Assembly (NCBI GenBank): GCA_913064925.1
Contig: CAJYBN010000087.1
Location: 1-11,173, forward strand
Source of the DNA: an uncultured Peptococcaceae bacterium
GTDB taxonomy: Bacteria > Bacillota > Desulfotomaculia > Desulfotomaculales > Desulfallaceae
DNA: 11,173 nt
Reading direction: 5' to 3'
In this document: positions 6,191 to 11,173 of the stretch, piece after piece
How the letters are laid out: every line of letters starts with the position of its first letter
Numbering within the stretch: the first letter of the stretch is position 1
Notes under the pieces: model-generated
What the model was told of the DNA's origin: nothing
The model's input: the letters and a program-made list of their open reading frames with translations, nothing else
The model's database searches: none
Made by a program: the position numbers and the translations under genes

Positions 6191-7132
6191 ATGTTGGAAG
6201 GAATAATTGCCAAGGCAAGCATGTTAATGGAAATGGCCAATAATTCACAGGTCGCCCATGCTGTCGCCCAGGCTGCGGGAACACCGGGTTTGCCCTGGTG
6301 GGTTTGGCCCTTGATCCTGCTGGCCACCTGTTTTGCCCTGGGTATCGTGGCCGTTATGGCTGGTGTGGGGGGCGGCGTGCTGTTTGTTCCAATCGTCGGA
6401 AGCTTCTTTCCCTTCCACCTGGATTTTGTCCGGGGGGCGGGATTGATCGTGGCCCTCGCGGGAGCGCTGGCCGCCGGGCCGGGCCTGTTGAAGGCCAACC
6501 TGGCCAATTTGCGCCTGGCGCTGCCCGTGGCCCTGATTGCCTCCACGTTTAGCATCGTGGGTGCCTTTGTTGGGCTGGCACTGCCGACCAACTTGCTGCA
6601 AATTGCTCTGGGGCTGACCATCACCTTTATCGCTGTGCTGTTCATCTTTTCCAAGAACAGCGAGTTTCCCAGGGTGGGCAACCCGGACGCCGTAACCCGC
6701 GCCTTGAACATCAGCGGCTCTTACTATGAGCCTTCGGCGGGGCGGCCCGTGGAATGGAAGGTTTGGCGCACGCCGCAGGGTTTCCTGATTTTCATCGCCA
6801 TCGGCATGGTGGCCGGTATGTTCGGGCTGGGCGCCGGCTGGGCCAATGTACCGGTGCTGAACCTGCTGATGGGTGCGCCGCTGAAAATCGCCGTTGGTTC
6901 GAGCAAGTTCCTGCTTTCCATCACGGACACTTCCGCGGCGTGGGTTTACCTGAACCAGGGGGCGGTTTTGCCCATCATCGCCGTACCTTCCGTGCTGGGC
7001 ATCATGATCGGTTCGCTGGTCGGCGTGAAGCTGCTGGCCGGAGCGAAACCGAAACTAGTGCGCTATCTTGTTATCATTATGCTGCTATTTGCCGGAATCA
7101 GGTCCCTGCTAAAGGGACTGGGATGGGGGTAG
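6191..7132 (+). CDS. TauE/SafE-family membrane permease (anion exporter)
   Basis: The 313-residue, very hydrophobic protein shows the internal duplication of the TauE/SafE family (PF01925): GVGGGVLFVPIVG (58-70) in the first half and GLGAGWANVPVLNLLMGAP (212-230) followed by LKIAVGSSKF (231-240) in the second. About eight membrane segments can be seen. Family members export sulfite, sulfoacetate or other small organosulfur or carboxylate anions across the cytoplasmic membrane. Two features are less usual: an N-terminal lead of about 37 residues before the first helix and a polar loop of about 40 residues (155-195) between the halves. ATG 6191 follows GGGGGAAGGAAT. It is the first gene of a three-gene operon behind a sigma-54 promoter, with the next gene seven bases away. 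The substrate is not determined by sequence. Confidence 0.9.
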   Translation: MLEGIIAKASMLMEMANNSQVAHAVAQAAGTPGLPWWVWPLILLATCFALGIVAVMAGVGGGVLFVPIVGSFFPFHLDFVRGAGLIVALAGALAAGPGLLKANLANLRLALPVALIASTFSIVGAFVGLALPTNLLQIALGLTITFIAVLFIFSKNSEFPRVGNPDAVTRALNISGSYYEPSAGRPVEWKVWRTPQGFLIFIAIGMVAGMFGLGAGWANVPVLNLLMGAPLKIAVGSSKFLLSITDTSAAWVYLNQGAVLPIIAVPSVLGIMIGSLVGVKLLAGAKPKLVRYLVIIMLLFAGIRSLLKGLGWG

Positions 7133-7139
7133 AGATAAA

Positions 7140-7631
7140 ATGAGTAGTCAAGTGAGAGCGGAAAGCCATACTTCCACTGTGCAGCAAGCCAAGCCGGCTA
7201 AACAAAAGAAGACGGCGTATAAGGTAGATGTACCGGCGGAACAAATTAGCTACGCCAACCTGTTGCTGTACTGCTCCTGGGCCGGTATAGGGATTTTGGT
7301 TATTACTTTCATTATATATATGAGCGGCTTGTTGACCTCGTATATACCGCCTTCCCAGATGCCGCAATACTGGAGCATGAGCGCCCACGAGTTCCTGGTA
7401 GAAGCCAACGTGCCGGCCGGCTGGGGCTGGCTGGGCATGCTCAAGTACGGTGATTTTTTAAGCTTGATTGGTATCGCTTTCTTGGCGGCGTTGACGGTTA
7501 TCGGTTACCTGTTCCTTTTACTTCCGGCCTACGTGCGTAAGAAGGATATCCCTTACGCCGCCATCGTAGTCGCGGAAATAATTGTTTTGACGCTGGCGGC
7601 CTCTGGTATCCTGGGCGTAGGCGGTCATTAA
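7140..7631 (+). CDS. Small three-helix membrane protein, DUF1634-like partner of the permease
   Basis: The 163-residue protein has a charged cytoplasmic-type N-terminus (1-38, rich in Lys, Gln and Ala), then hydrophobic segments at about 41-63, 103-131 and 138-160. A 40-residue polar loop after the first helix contains PPSQMPQYWSMSAHEFL (70-86). Family knowledge: DUF1634 proteins (PF07843) are short three-helix proteins often encoded next to TauE/SafE permeases. Size, topology, the 'RKKDIPYA' link before the last helix and position fit that family, but residue-level identity is uncertain. The ATG lies seven bases after the permease stop with little Shine-Dalgarno of its own, implying translational coupling and a role as permease subunit or stabiliser. 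Confidence 0.7.
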   Translation: MSSQVRAESHTSTVQQAKPAKQKKTAYKVDVPAEQISYANLLLYCSWAGIGILVITFIIYMSGLLTSYIPPSQMPQYWSMSAHEFLVEANVPAGWGWLGMLKYGDFLSLIGIAFLAALTVIGYLFLLLPAYVRKKDIPYAAIVVAEIIVLTLAASGILGVGGH

Positions 7632-7650
7632 CGAAAAAATTAACGAAAAA
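7627..7650. repeat. Perfect 12-bp tandem duplication over the stop codon of the small membrane gene
   Basis: ATTAACGAAAAA occurs at 7627-7638 and again directly at 7639-7650. The first copy includes the TAA stop (7629-7631). It looks like a slippage duplication. The A-rich result is not a terminator. Confidence 0.9.
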
Positions 7651-7711
7651 AAGAAAAATACAAGCGGTATAGTTTGCCGCGGAGCATTTGGAAAACACGG
7701 AGGGGCTTGAT

Positions 7712-8371
7712 ATGGACGGCAATTTCTTAAACCAGTTTTCCCAGTTAAAAAACCAGTTTCTCAAGGAACTGAGGAGCGGAAACATTGAAGTTAATTTTAA
7801 AGACGGTGCCGACAGCAAGAAAATGGTGCTGGAACTTTTCGAGCAGTGGTTGCAAGATAAGGCCGAGCGGGATCATTCTTCCCAGGGGCGGAAAGAGGTG
7901 CAGTCCTTTGACGTTTTTCTGGATGAGGTTCTGTCCCGAGCGCAAAAAATACTGAAAGAGCGCGGCATTCATATTTCTTATACTTCCTTGAGCAAGCGGA
8001 TGGGTATTACCGAATCGTGGAAATGCATCCGCGTTTTCGGCAGCAGTAATATATATTACAGGATCGGCAAGACAAAACCTCGCAAGGGTCCCAACCGGGG
8101 CAGGGAATACCTGGTTATTGACTTGGTAATGGACGGTAATAAGAAGCAGGTATTCATACCCATCCTGAAGAGGAAGGATACCATAGAAAGCAAGCTGGGC
8201 ACCTCGCTGGAAAGGGAGCTTCCCAAGGTGGAAGCCACCGGCAAATACCGGCTCAAGCTGCTCCTGCCTTACGACGTGGTGCAGGAGAAAAACATCCGCC
8301 TGGCGGCCAGGAAACTGGCTGATTTTATAGAGGCCACTAAGCCTCACCTCGACGAGCTTGGTGTGGTCTAA
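7712..8371 (+). CDS. Uncharacterised soluble protein, last gene of the permease operon
   Basis: I do not recognise this 219-residue protein with certainty. It has no membrane segment or signal peptide. The N-terminal third is helical and charged (about 1-90). The C-terminal part looks like a mixed alpha/beta domain: 'REYLVIDLVMD' strand, 'KKQVFIPILKRKDTIESKLG', then a strand-rich stretch and a C-terminal helix. The 'IE-x-x-LG' segment faintly recalls DUF4268, but that is a guess. ATG 7712 is chosen because GGAGGGG (7699-7705) is six bases upstream; the in-frame TTG 7688 lacks a spaced Shine-Dalgarno. It follows the membrane gene by 80 bp and ends before a strong terminator, so it is probably in the operon. 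Confidence 0.75.
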   Translation: MDGNFLNQFSQLKNQFLKELRSGNIEVNFKDGADSKKMVLELFEQWLQDKAERDHSSQGRKEVQSFDVFLDEVLSRAQKILKERGIHISYTSLSKRMGITESWKCIRVFGSSNIYYRIGKTKPRKGPNRGREYLVIDLVMDGNKKQVFIPILKRKDTIESKLGTSLERELPKVEATGKYRLKLLLPYDVVQEKNIRLAARKLADFIEATKPHLDELGVV

Positions 8372-8385
8372 AAAACAGCGCCGGG

Positions 8386-8399
8386 CGGTGCCGGCACCG
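8386..8399. repeat. Perfect 14-bp palindrome after the operon
   Basis: CGGTGCCGGCACCG is a perfect palindrome 15 bp after the stop codon at 8371. It has no loop and no T-run, so it is not a terminator by itself. It could be a binding site or part of a 3' RNA structure. Nothing else is seen between it and the terminator at 8463. Confidence 0.4.
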
Positions 8400-8462
8400 T
8401 ATGCAGCTCCCTCTTGCAGCTGGGCTCCCGTTCCAACTGCTCCATGTGTTGACTGGCAATCG

Positions 8463-8490
8463 GGGAACCATCTTGCGGTTCCCTTTTTTT
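8463..8490 (+). terminator. Rho-independent terminator of the permease operon
   Basis: GGGAACC (8463-8469) pairs perfectly with GGTTCCC (8477-8483) around a 7-nt loop, followed by seven Ts. It lies about 90 bp after the last operon gene and separates it from the CBS gene, which therefore needs its own promoter. Confidence 0.9.
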
Positions 8491-8510
8491 ATAAACGGCC
8501 GAACGGCCAT

Positions 8511-8530
8511 CGTGTACATTTTCAAACAGC
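8511..8530. promoter_or_regulatory. Operator-like site upstream of the CBS sigma-54 promoter (weak)
   Basis: The 20-mer CGTGTACATTTTCAAACAGC keeps the TGT-N10-ACA frame of operators 1 and 2 and matches the reverse complement of operator 1 at about 13 of 20 positions, including TCAAACAG. Its centre is about 107 bp upstream of the inferred start, close to the 97 bp of operator 2. The match is weak and may be chance. Confidence 0.3.
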
Positions 8531-8601
8531 GGGGTGCTTGTTTTCGAACATAAACGACTTCGCCGGCAAACAATGCGGCGCGCCGTGCAAGCACTTGCCA
8601 C

Positions 8602-8617
8602 TGGCACGAAAAATGCT
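8602..8617 (+). promoter_or_regulatory. Sigma-54 (-24/-12) promoter of the CBS gene
   Basis: TGGCACG-AAAA-ATGCT has a perfect -24 element, with GG at 8603-8604 and GC at 8615-8616 in exact spacing and only small deviations in the -12 element. Transcription would begin near 8628, about 40 nt before ATG 8668, a comfortable leader length. The terminator at 8463-8490 isolates this gene from the upstream operon, which makes a separate promoter necessary. Confidence 0.78.
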
Positions 8618-8667
8618 TGTGCATCAGGATGAATTTTTTTCGATTAATTGCCCAGGAGGGATGGTAT

Positions 8668-9201
8668 ATGTCCGAGCGATCCGAGAAAAGAGTGGGCGAC
8701 ATAATGCTGCCGGTAAACAGCTATAAAGTGATTTCCCATACTTGCACCGTGGAAGATGCCGTGAAAGTGCTGTACCGGGCCTTTTACCAGCGCAGTAAAG
8801 GGGGGCAGGGACACAGGACGGTAATTGTCAGCGACGATTACGGTAACCCGCTTGGGCTGGTCACCTTCCGGTCTGTGCTGCAGGCCCTGGAACCGTTTTT
8901 TGCCAAGGCGCAGCATTTTACGGTGCCCATCTTTTGGGAAGGGTTGTTTTCGGAAAGATGCCGGGCCGAGGTAAAGAAAAACGTCACGGAAATCATGCAT
9001 CCCATCAACGTCATTGCCCTGGACGTTAACGACACGCTGATTAAGGCGGTACACGCCATGATAAAACACAAGCTCGGCACGCTGCCGGTAAAGAAAAACG
9101 ATAACCTGGTGGGAATGGTGCGGGTGAACGAGCTGTTCACCGAGGTATACGAGCAAATGACCGGCGTGCAGCAGCGCTTGGAGGACGCCAGCATAGGATA
9201 A
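8668..9201 (+). CDS. CBS-domain pair protein under sigma-54 control
   Basis: The 177-residue protein is essentially two CBS repeats. The first begins VGDIMLPVNSY (9-19) and runs to GLVTFRSVLQAL (63-74). A linker of about 30 residues, rich in aromatics (FTVPIFWEGLF, 84-94), precedes the second, VTEIMHPINVIALDVNDTL (106-124) to LVGMVRVNELFTEVY (147-161). CBS pairs bind ATP, ADP, AMP or related ligands and gate a partner protein; here the partner is probably encoded nearby, and the permease is the obvious candidate. It is a paralogue of the protein at 1-330. The ATG at 8668 has AGGAGGG (8654-8660) with a 7-nt spacer, better than the upstream in-frame codon at 8617, which overlaps the promoter. 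Single-gene unit with its own promoter and terminator. Confidence 0.88.
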   Translation: MSERSEKRVGDIMLPVNSYKVISHTCTVEDAVKVLYRAFYQRSKGGQGHRTVIVSDDYGNPLGLVTFRSVLQALEPFFAKAQHFTVPIFWEGLFSERCRAEVKKNVTEIMHPINVIALDVNDTLIKAVHAMIKHKLGTLPVKKNDNLVGMVRVNELFTEVYEQMTGVQQRLEDASIG

Positions 9202-9231
9202 AAAAGTTGCCCCCTTGCGGGCAACTTTTTT
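9200..9231. terminator. Bidirectional rho-independent terminator after the CBS gene
   Basis: GTTGCCC (9206-9212) pairs with GGGCAAC (9219-9225) around CCTTGC, flanked by A-run and T-run (AAAAAA/TTTTTT), so it works on both strands. It begins at the stop codon of the CBS gene. Confidence 0.93.
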
Positions 9232-9262
9232 CACGCGCTGCCATACGCCGTTTTTAAATTAT

Positions 9263-9304
9263 ATATTTCACAAGATTGCGGAAAATAAATTAAATATTTC
9301 ACAA
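9263..9304. repeat. Two direct ATATTTCACAA motifs upstream of the small gene (Rex-like half-sites)
   Basis: ATATTTCACAA occurs at 9263-9273 and 9294-9304, 31 bp (about three helical turns) apart, just upstream of the -35 element at 9312. It equals the right half of the Rex consensus TTGTGAA-N4-TTCACAA. The left halves are poor, so these are half-sites at best. Confidence 0.5.
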
Positions 9305-9311
9305 ACAGTTA

Positions 9312-9340
9312 TTGATTTTTCTCCGCCCGCCAATTATAAT
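9312..9340 (+). promoter_or_regulatory. Sigma-A promoter of the small membrane-protein gene
   Basis: TTGATT (9312-9317) and a perfect TATAAT (9335-9340) are 17 bp apart. Transcription would begin near 9347, about 30 nt before ATG 9378, with the Shine-Dalgarno inside that leader. It also rules out translation starts upstream of 9347. Confidence 0.8.
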
Positions 9341-9377
9341 GTTAAAAAGTGCACAAAGTTCCGGGGAGGGGCTGTGG

Positions 9378-9620
9378 ATGGCTGTGGTTGTGGATATTGG
9401 CAGGTGGTGGTCCAATCCGTTGCCGGAGCAAAAAAATTGCTGGGAAAGGTTGCTGGAAAGCCCTTTTTACAAGGCGGAAATGAACCGGGTGGAAATGTCG
9501 CGGGCTGAACATCCCGGCCGGGTAAACGAATGTGTTATTGACCTGCTTTATATTTGGGCTGCGGTTTATACGGGTATTTCTGCGTACTGGTTTGTGAAAT
9601 ATGTTATATGCAGCATGTGA
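9378..9620 (+). CDS. Small single-helix membrane protein, unknown function
   Basis: The 80-residue protein is not one I recognise. It has a polar, Trp-containing N-terminal part (1-50: MAVVVDIGRWWSNPL and on, with many Glu and Arg) and one hydrophobic segment at about 54-78 (VIDLLYIWAAVYTGISAYWF), so it is likely a membrane protein anchored by its C-terminus. The reading is supported by a strong GGGGAGGGG Shine-Dalgarno (9363-9371, 6-nt spacer) and a sigma-A promoter 38 bp upstream of the start codon. The second copy of a TGTGAAATATGTT repeat straddles its stop codon. It stands alone between the CBS gene and fni. Confidence 0.65.
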   Translation: MAVVVDIGRWWSNPLPEQKNCWERLLESPFYKAEMNRVEMSRAEHPGRVNECVIDLLYIWAAVYTGISAYWFVKYVICSM

Positions 9621-9628
9621 AATATGTT
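9592..9628. repeat. Two direct TGTGAAATATGTT repeats at the 3' end of the small gene
   Basis: TGTGAAATATGTT occurs at 9593-9605 and 9616-9628, 23 bp apart. With the preceding T, the first contains TTGTGAAATAT, the exact reverse complement of the motif found twice at 9263-9304, so the small gene is flanked by inverted pairs of the same 11-mer. The last codons of the gene lie within the repeats. Confidence 0.6.
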
Positions 9629-9871
9629 TTTTGGCGGTCTCGACTGAATTAGAGTGGGCAAAGGTAACGGAAGCGCCCTTGGTAAATACCCCGGTCCGCT
9701 AATGCAGCAGCTTGCCGGCGGGATGCTGGCCGGCGGGCTGGCCGTAATGAACGTAACCCGCCGCCCACACACCTGCCGGGGCAATCCATGATTTCAATGA
9801 AATGAAACGGCGGCGCCGCGCCTGGGCTTGGAAAAATTATGTGCGGCGGCCCGTGGCGCGGCGGGGCGGCG
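9629..9871. other. Intergenic stretch, no confident gene
   Basis: The stretch before the fni promoter is GC-rich with two GCCGGCGGG copies (9713-9737). A 45-codon frame from GTG 9654 to TGA 9791 contains a mildly hydrophobic stretch (MQQLAGGMLAGGLAVMNV) but lacks a Shine-Dalgarno. I see no tRNA, riboswitch or terminator that I can name. Confidence 0.4.
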
Positions 9872-9900
9872 TTGACCGGTGGCGAAGGGAGTGATAATAT
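9872..9900 (+). promoter_or_regulatory. Sigma-A promoter of fni
   Basis: TTGACC (9872-9877) and TAATAT (9895-9900) are exactly 17 bp apart. Transcription would begin near 9907. This places the in-frame GTG codons at 9879 and 9891 within the promoter and leaves TTG 9927 (or ATT 9933) as the start. Confidence 0.7.
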
Positions 9901-9926
9901 GTAAAAGATACGCGAGATGGGAGGCG

Positions 9927-10982
9927 TTGGCTATTTCCAGGAAGACGCGCAAGCTTGAGCACATCAAGTATGCTCTGGAATTGCCCGACACCGATTTCCC
10001 GTCCGGCTTCGGCGATATTTTTCTGGTGCACAACGCGCTGCCGGAACTGAACCGGGACGGGGTGGACTGCTCCTGCTTTTTCATGGGCAAGCGCCTGCGG
10101 GCGCCTTTGATGATCAACGCCATAACCGGCGGGCATACCGCCGTGTTGGAGGTCAACCGCGGGCTGGCCCAAGCAGCGGCGCGCACCGGCATTGCCATGG
10201 CGGTGGGTTCCCAGCGGGCCGCCCTGGACGACCCGGAGGTGCGCCATACCTTTGCCGTGGCCAGGGAAGAAAACCCGGACGGATTGCTGTTGGCCAACCT
10301 CAGCGCGCTCTGCACCCTGGAGGAGGCGCTGGAAGCCATCGACATGGTGGCCGCCGACGGTATTCAGTTGTACCTCAATGTGAACCAGGAGTTGGCCATG
10401 CGGGAAGGGGATACGGATTTTCGCGGCGTGCTGGAAAACATTGCGCGCCTGGTGCAGCAGCTGCCGGTACCGGTGGTGGTGAAGGAGGTGGGCTGCGGGC
10501 TGTCCAGGGAAACCATAACGGCGCTGTACCGGGCCGGGGTGCGCTGCGTGGACATCGGCGGGCGGGGCGGCACCAATTTCGCCGCCATTGAAAACAGGCG
10601 CGGCGGCAGGGGCGGCGCTTACCTGGAACAGTGGGGCATCCCCACGGCAGTGGGGCTGCTGGAAGCACTGAGCACCGGCTTGCCGCTGGCGGTTATTGCG
10701 TCGGGGGGACTGCGCACGCCCGTGGATATGACGGTGGCAATGGCAGCGGGGGCCGCGCTTACGGCCATGGCCGGCCCGTTTTTGCGGGTGCTGCAGGAAA
10801 AAGGGCCGGAGGGGCTTGTGGATTACATAAACGGCCTGATTGCCGGGCTGCAGCGGGTGATGATGCTTACCGGCGCCGGAAACCTGGCCGCTTTGGCCCG
10901 CAAGCCGCTGGTCATCACCGGTTTTACCGCTGAATGGCTGCAGCGCCGGGGGATTGATGTGGATGCTTACGCGCGGCGGTAA
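9927..10982 (+). CDS. fni: Type 2 isopentenyl-diphosphate delta-isomerase
   Basis: The 351-residue protein follows Bacillus subtilis Fni from end to end: the TRKLEHI opening (7-13), NAITGG (64-69), AVGSQ (92-96), ANL (123-125), LNVNQE (150-155) then EGD (160-162), KEVG (186-189), DIGGRGGTNF (209-218), ASGGLR (258-263), and a C-terminal PLVITG (327-332). The enzyme is an FMN- and NAD(P)H-dependent TIM barrel that interconverts IPP and DMAPP for isoprenoids. The conserved His before LN-x-x-QE (IHLNVIQE in Bacillus) is Tyr149 here. The frame is open back to 9879, but the promoter at 9872-9900 excludes starts before about 9907. TTG 9927 gives a length equal to the family, though GGGAGG lies only two bases away; ATT 9933 would be better spaced but is a rare start. 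Confidence 0.93.
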   Translation: MAISRKTRKLEHIKYALELPDTDFPSGFGDIFLVHNALPELNRDGVDCSCFFMGKRLRAPLMINAITGGHTAVLEVNRGLAQAAARTGIAMAVGSQRAALDDPEVRHTFAVAREENPDGLLLANLSALCTLEEALEAIDMVAADGIQLYLNVNQELAMREGDTDFRGVLENIARLVQQLPVPVVVKEVGCGLSRETITALYRAGVRCVDIGGRGGTNFAAIENRRGGRGGAYLEQWGIPTAVGLLEALSTGLPLAVIASGGLRTPVDMTVAMAAGAALTAMAGPFLRVLQEKGPEGLVDYINGLIAGLQRVMMLTGAGNLAALARKPLVITGFTAEWLQRRGIDVDAYARR

Positions 10983-11051
10983 ATTTTTCACTGCCCAAGG
11001 CAGGAAAATTACATAGCGCGTGGAAATACTTTTATCCAAAGTAGTCCAAGT

Positions 11052-11173
11052 GAATAGGTGGCATGCAGCAGGTGCCCCCGTAATGCATGGGGGAGAATAG
11101 GGAACCGGGTGAAATTCCCGGGCGGTCCCGCCACTGTAACCGGGTAGCCGGCGCCATTAGGCCACTGCCTTTT
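11052..11173 (+). ncRNA. Cobalamin (B12) riboswitch, 3' end cut by the window
   Basis: The segment has the conserved core of the cobalamin aptamer: AGGTGCC, a GCCCCC/GGGGG helix, AATAGGGAACCGGGTGAAATTCCCGG split as GGGAA-CCGGGTGAAATTCCCGG, then the hallmark GGTCCCGCCACTGTAACCGGG region (11124-11144) and GGCCACTGCC (11160-11169). It lies on the plus strand and should repress a B12 synthesis, transport or B12-independent-isozyme gene that begins beyond the window. The 5' edge is approximate. No clear promoter was found in the 70 bp between fni and the aptamer. Confidence 0.93.

Noticed and set aside
8534..8623. GTGCTTG, CAAGCAC and TGCTTG segments that could form alternative stems, like an attenuator before the CBS gene
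   Set aside because: The sigma-54 promoter at 8602-8617 places the transcript start near 8628, so these segments are upstream of the RNA and TGCTTG is part of the promoter.
9312..9377. N-terminal extension of the small gene to 9312 (102 residues)
   Set aside because: That segment contains the -35 and -10 elements; the strong Shine-Dalgarno supports ATG 9378.
9640..9700. GGGCAAAGGTAACGGAAGCGCCC segment as a riboswitch or c-di-GMP aptamer
   Set aside because: It resembles no aptamer core that I know; the conserved GGGACGCAAAGC part of the c-di-GMP-I aptamer is missing.
9654..9791. A 45-codon frame from GTG 9654
   Set aside because: No Shine-Dalgarno, no recognisable motif, and GC-rich repetitive sequence; kept only as a note under the intergenic stretch.
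9899..9904. A minimal ATG-TAA frame with a good Shine-Dalgarno before fni
   Set aside because: It overlaps the -10 element and should not be transcribed from that promoter.
9837..11039. A 400-codon open frame on the minus strand opposite fni
   Set aside because: Low-complexity Pro/His/Gln/Arg-rich shadow of a GC-rich gene; the plus strand encodes a full Fni with family motifs.
1..11173. CRISPR arrays, tRNA or rRNA genes, insertion sequences
   Set aside because: No regularly spaced repeats, cloverleaf-like segments, rRNA signatures or transposase genes were seen.

Overview
The window looks like chromosome from a moderately GC-rich anaerobic Firmicute, most likely of the Desulfotomaculum/Pelotomaculum (Peptococcaceae) kind. 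This rests on gene content and style: Gram-positive Shine-Dalgarno sites, sigma-54 control, a TauE/SafE-type exporter, AcuA, a type 2 isopentenyl-diphosphate isomerase and a cobalamin riboswitch. No database search was possible, so the taxonomy is inference.

Layout. 1-330 (-) is the N-terminal part of a CBS-domain protein, with a strong sigma-A promoter upstream. 538-1215 (-) is a HAD/SerB-like phosphatase, divergent from 1350-1973 (+), a NadR/Ttd14-like P-loop ATPase preceded by a nine-codon mini-cistron. A bidirectional terminator (about 2006-2030) separates the ATPase from convergent acuA (2039-2641, -), a protein lysine acetyltransferase. Next on the minus strand comes a two-component pair: a sensor histidine kinase (4101-5678) whose 3' end overlaps an NtrC-family sigma-54 activator (2780-4126). 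A 512-bp regulatory region separates the pair from a divergent plus-strand operon: TauE/SafE permease (6191-7132), a small three-helix membrane protein (7140-7631) and an unrecognised soluble protein (7712-8371), closed by a strong terminator. A second CBS-domain protein (8668-9201), a paralogue of the one at 1-330, follows with its own terminator. Then come a small single-helix membrane protein (9378-9620) with a clear sigma-A promoter, fni (9927-10982), and a truncated cobalamin riboswitch at the right edge.

The most interesting unit is a self-contained sigma-54 circuit. The divergent region carries two 20-bp TGT-N10-ACA palindromes 74 bp apart and then a good -24/-12 promoter for the permease operon, which is the architecture expected for an NtrC-type activator. 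A second, nearly perfect -24/-12 promoter lies in front of the CBS gene at 8668, with a weaker operator-like site at a similar distance. My reading is that the sensor/regulator pair senses something outside the cell and switches on an anion exporter plus a CBS-domain protein that may sense nucleotides. The substrate is unknown; sulfite or a sulfonate-related anion is only the family default.

Other points of note: a His-to-Tyr change at a conserved active-site position in Fni, a promoter that fixes the fni start downstream of two tempting GTG codons, two perfect tandem micro-duplications spanning stop codons, and four TTGTGAAATAT-type (Rex-like) half-sites flanking the small gene at 9378.
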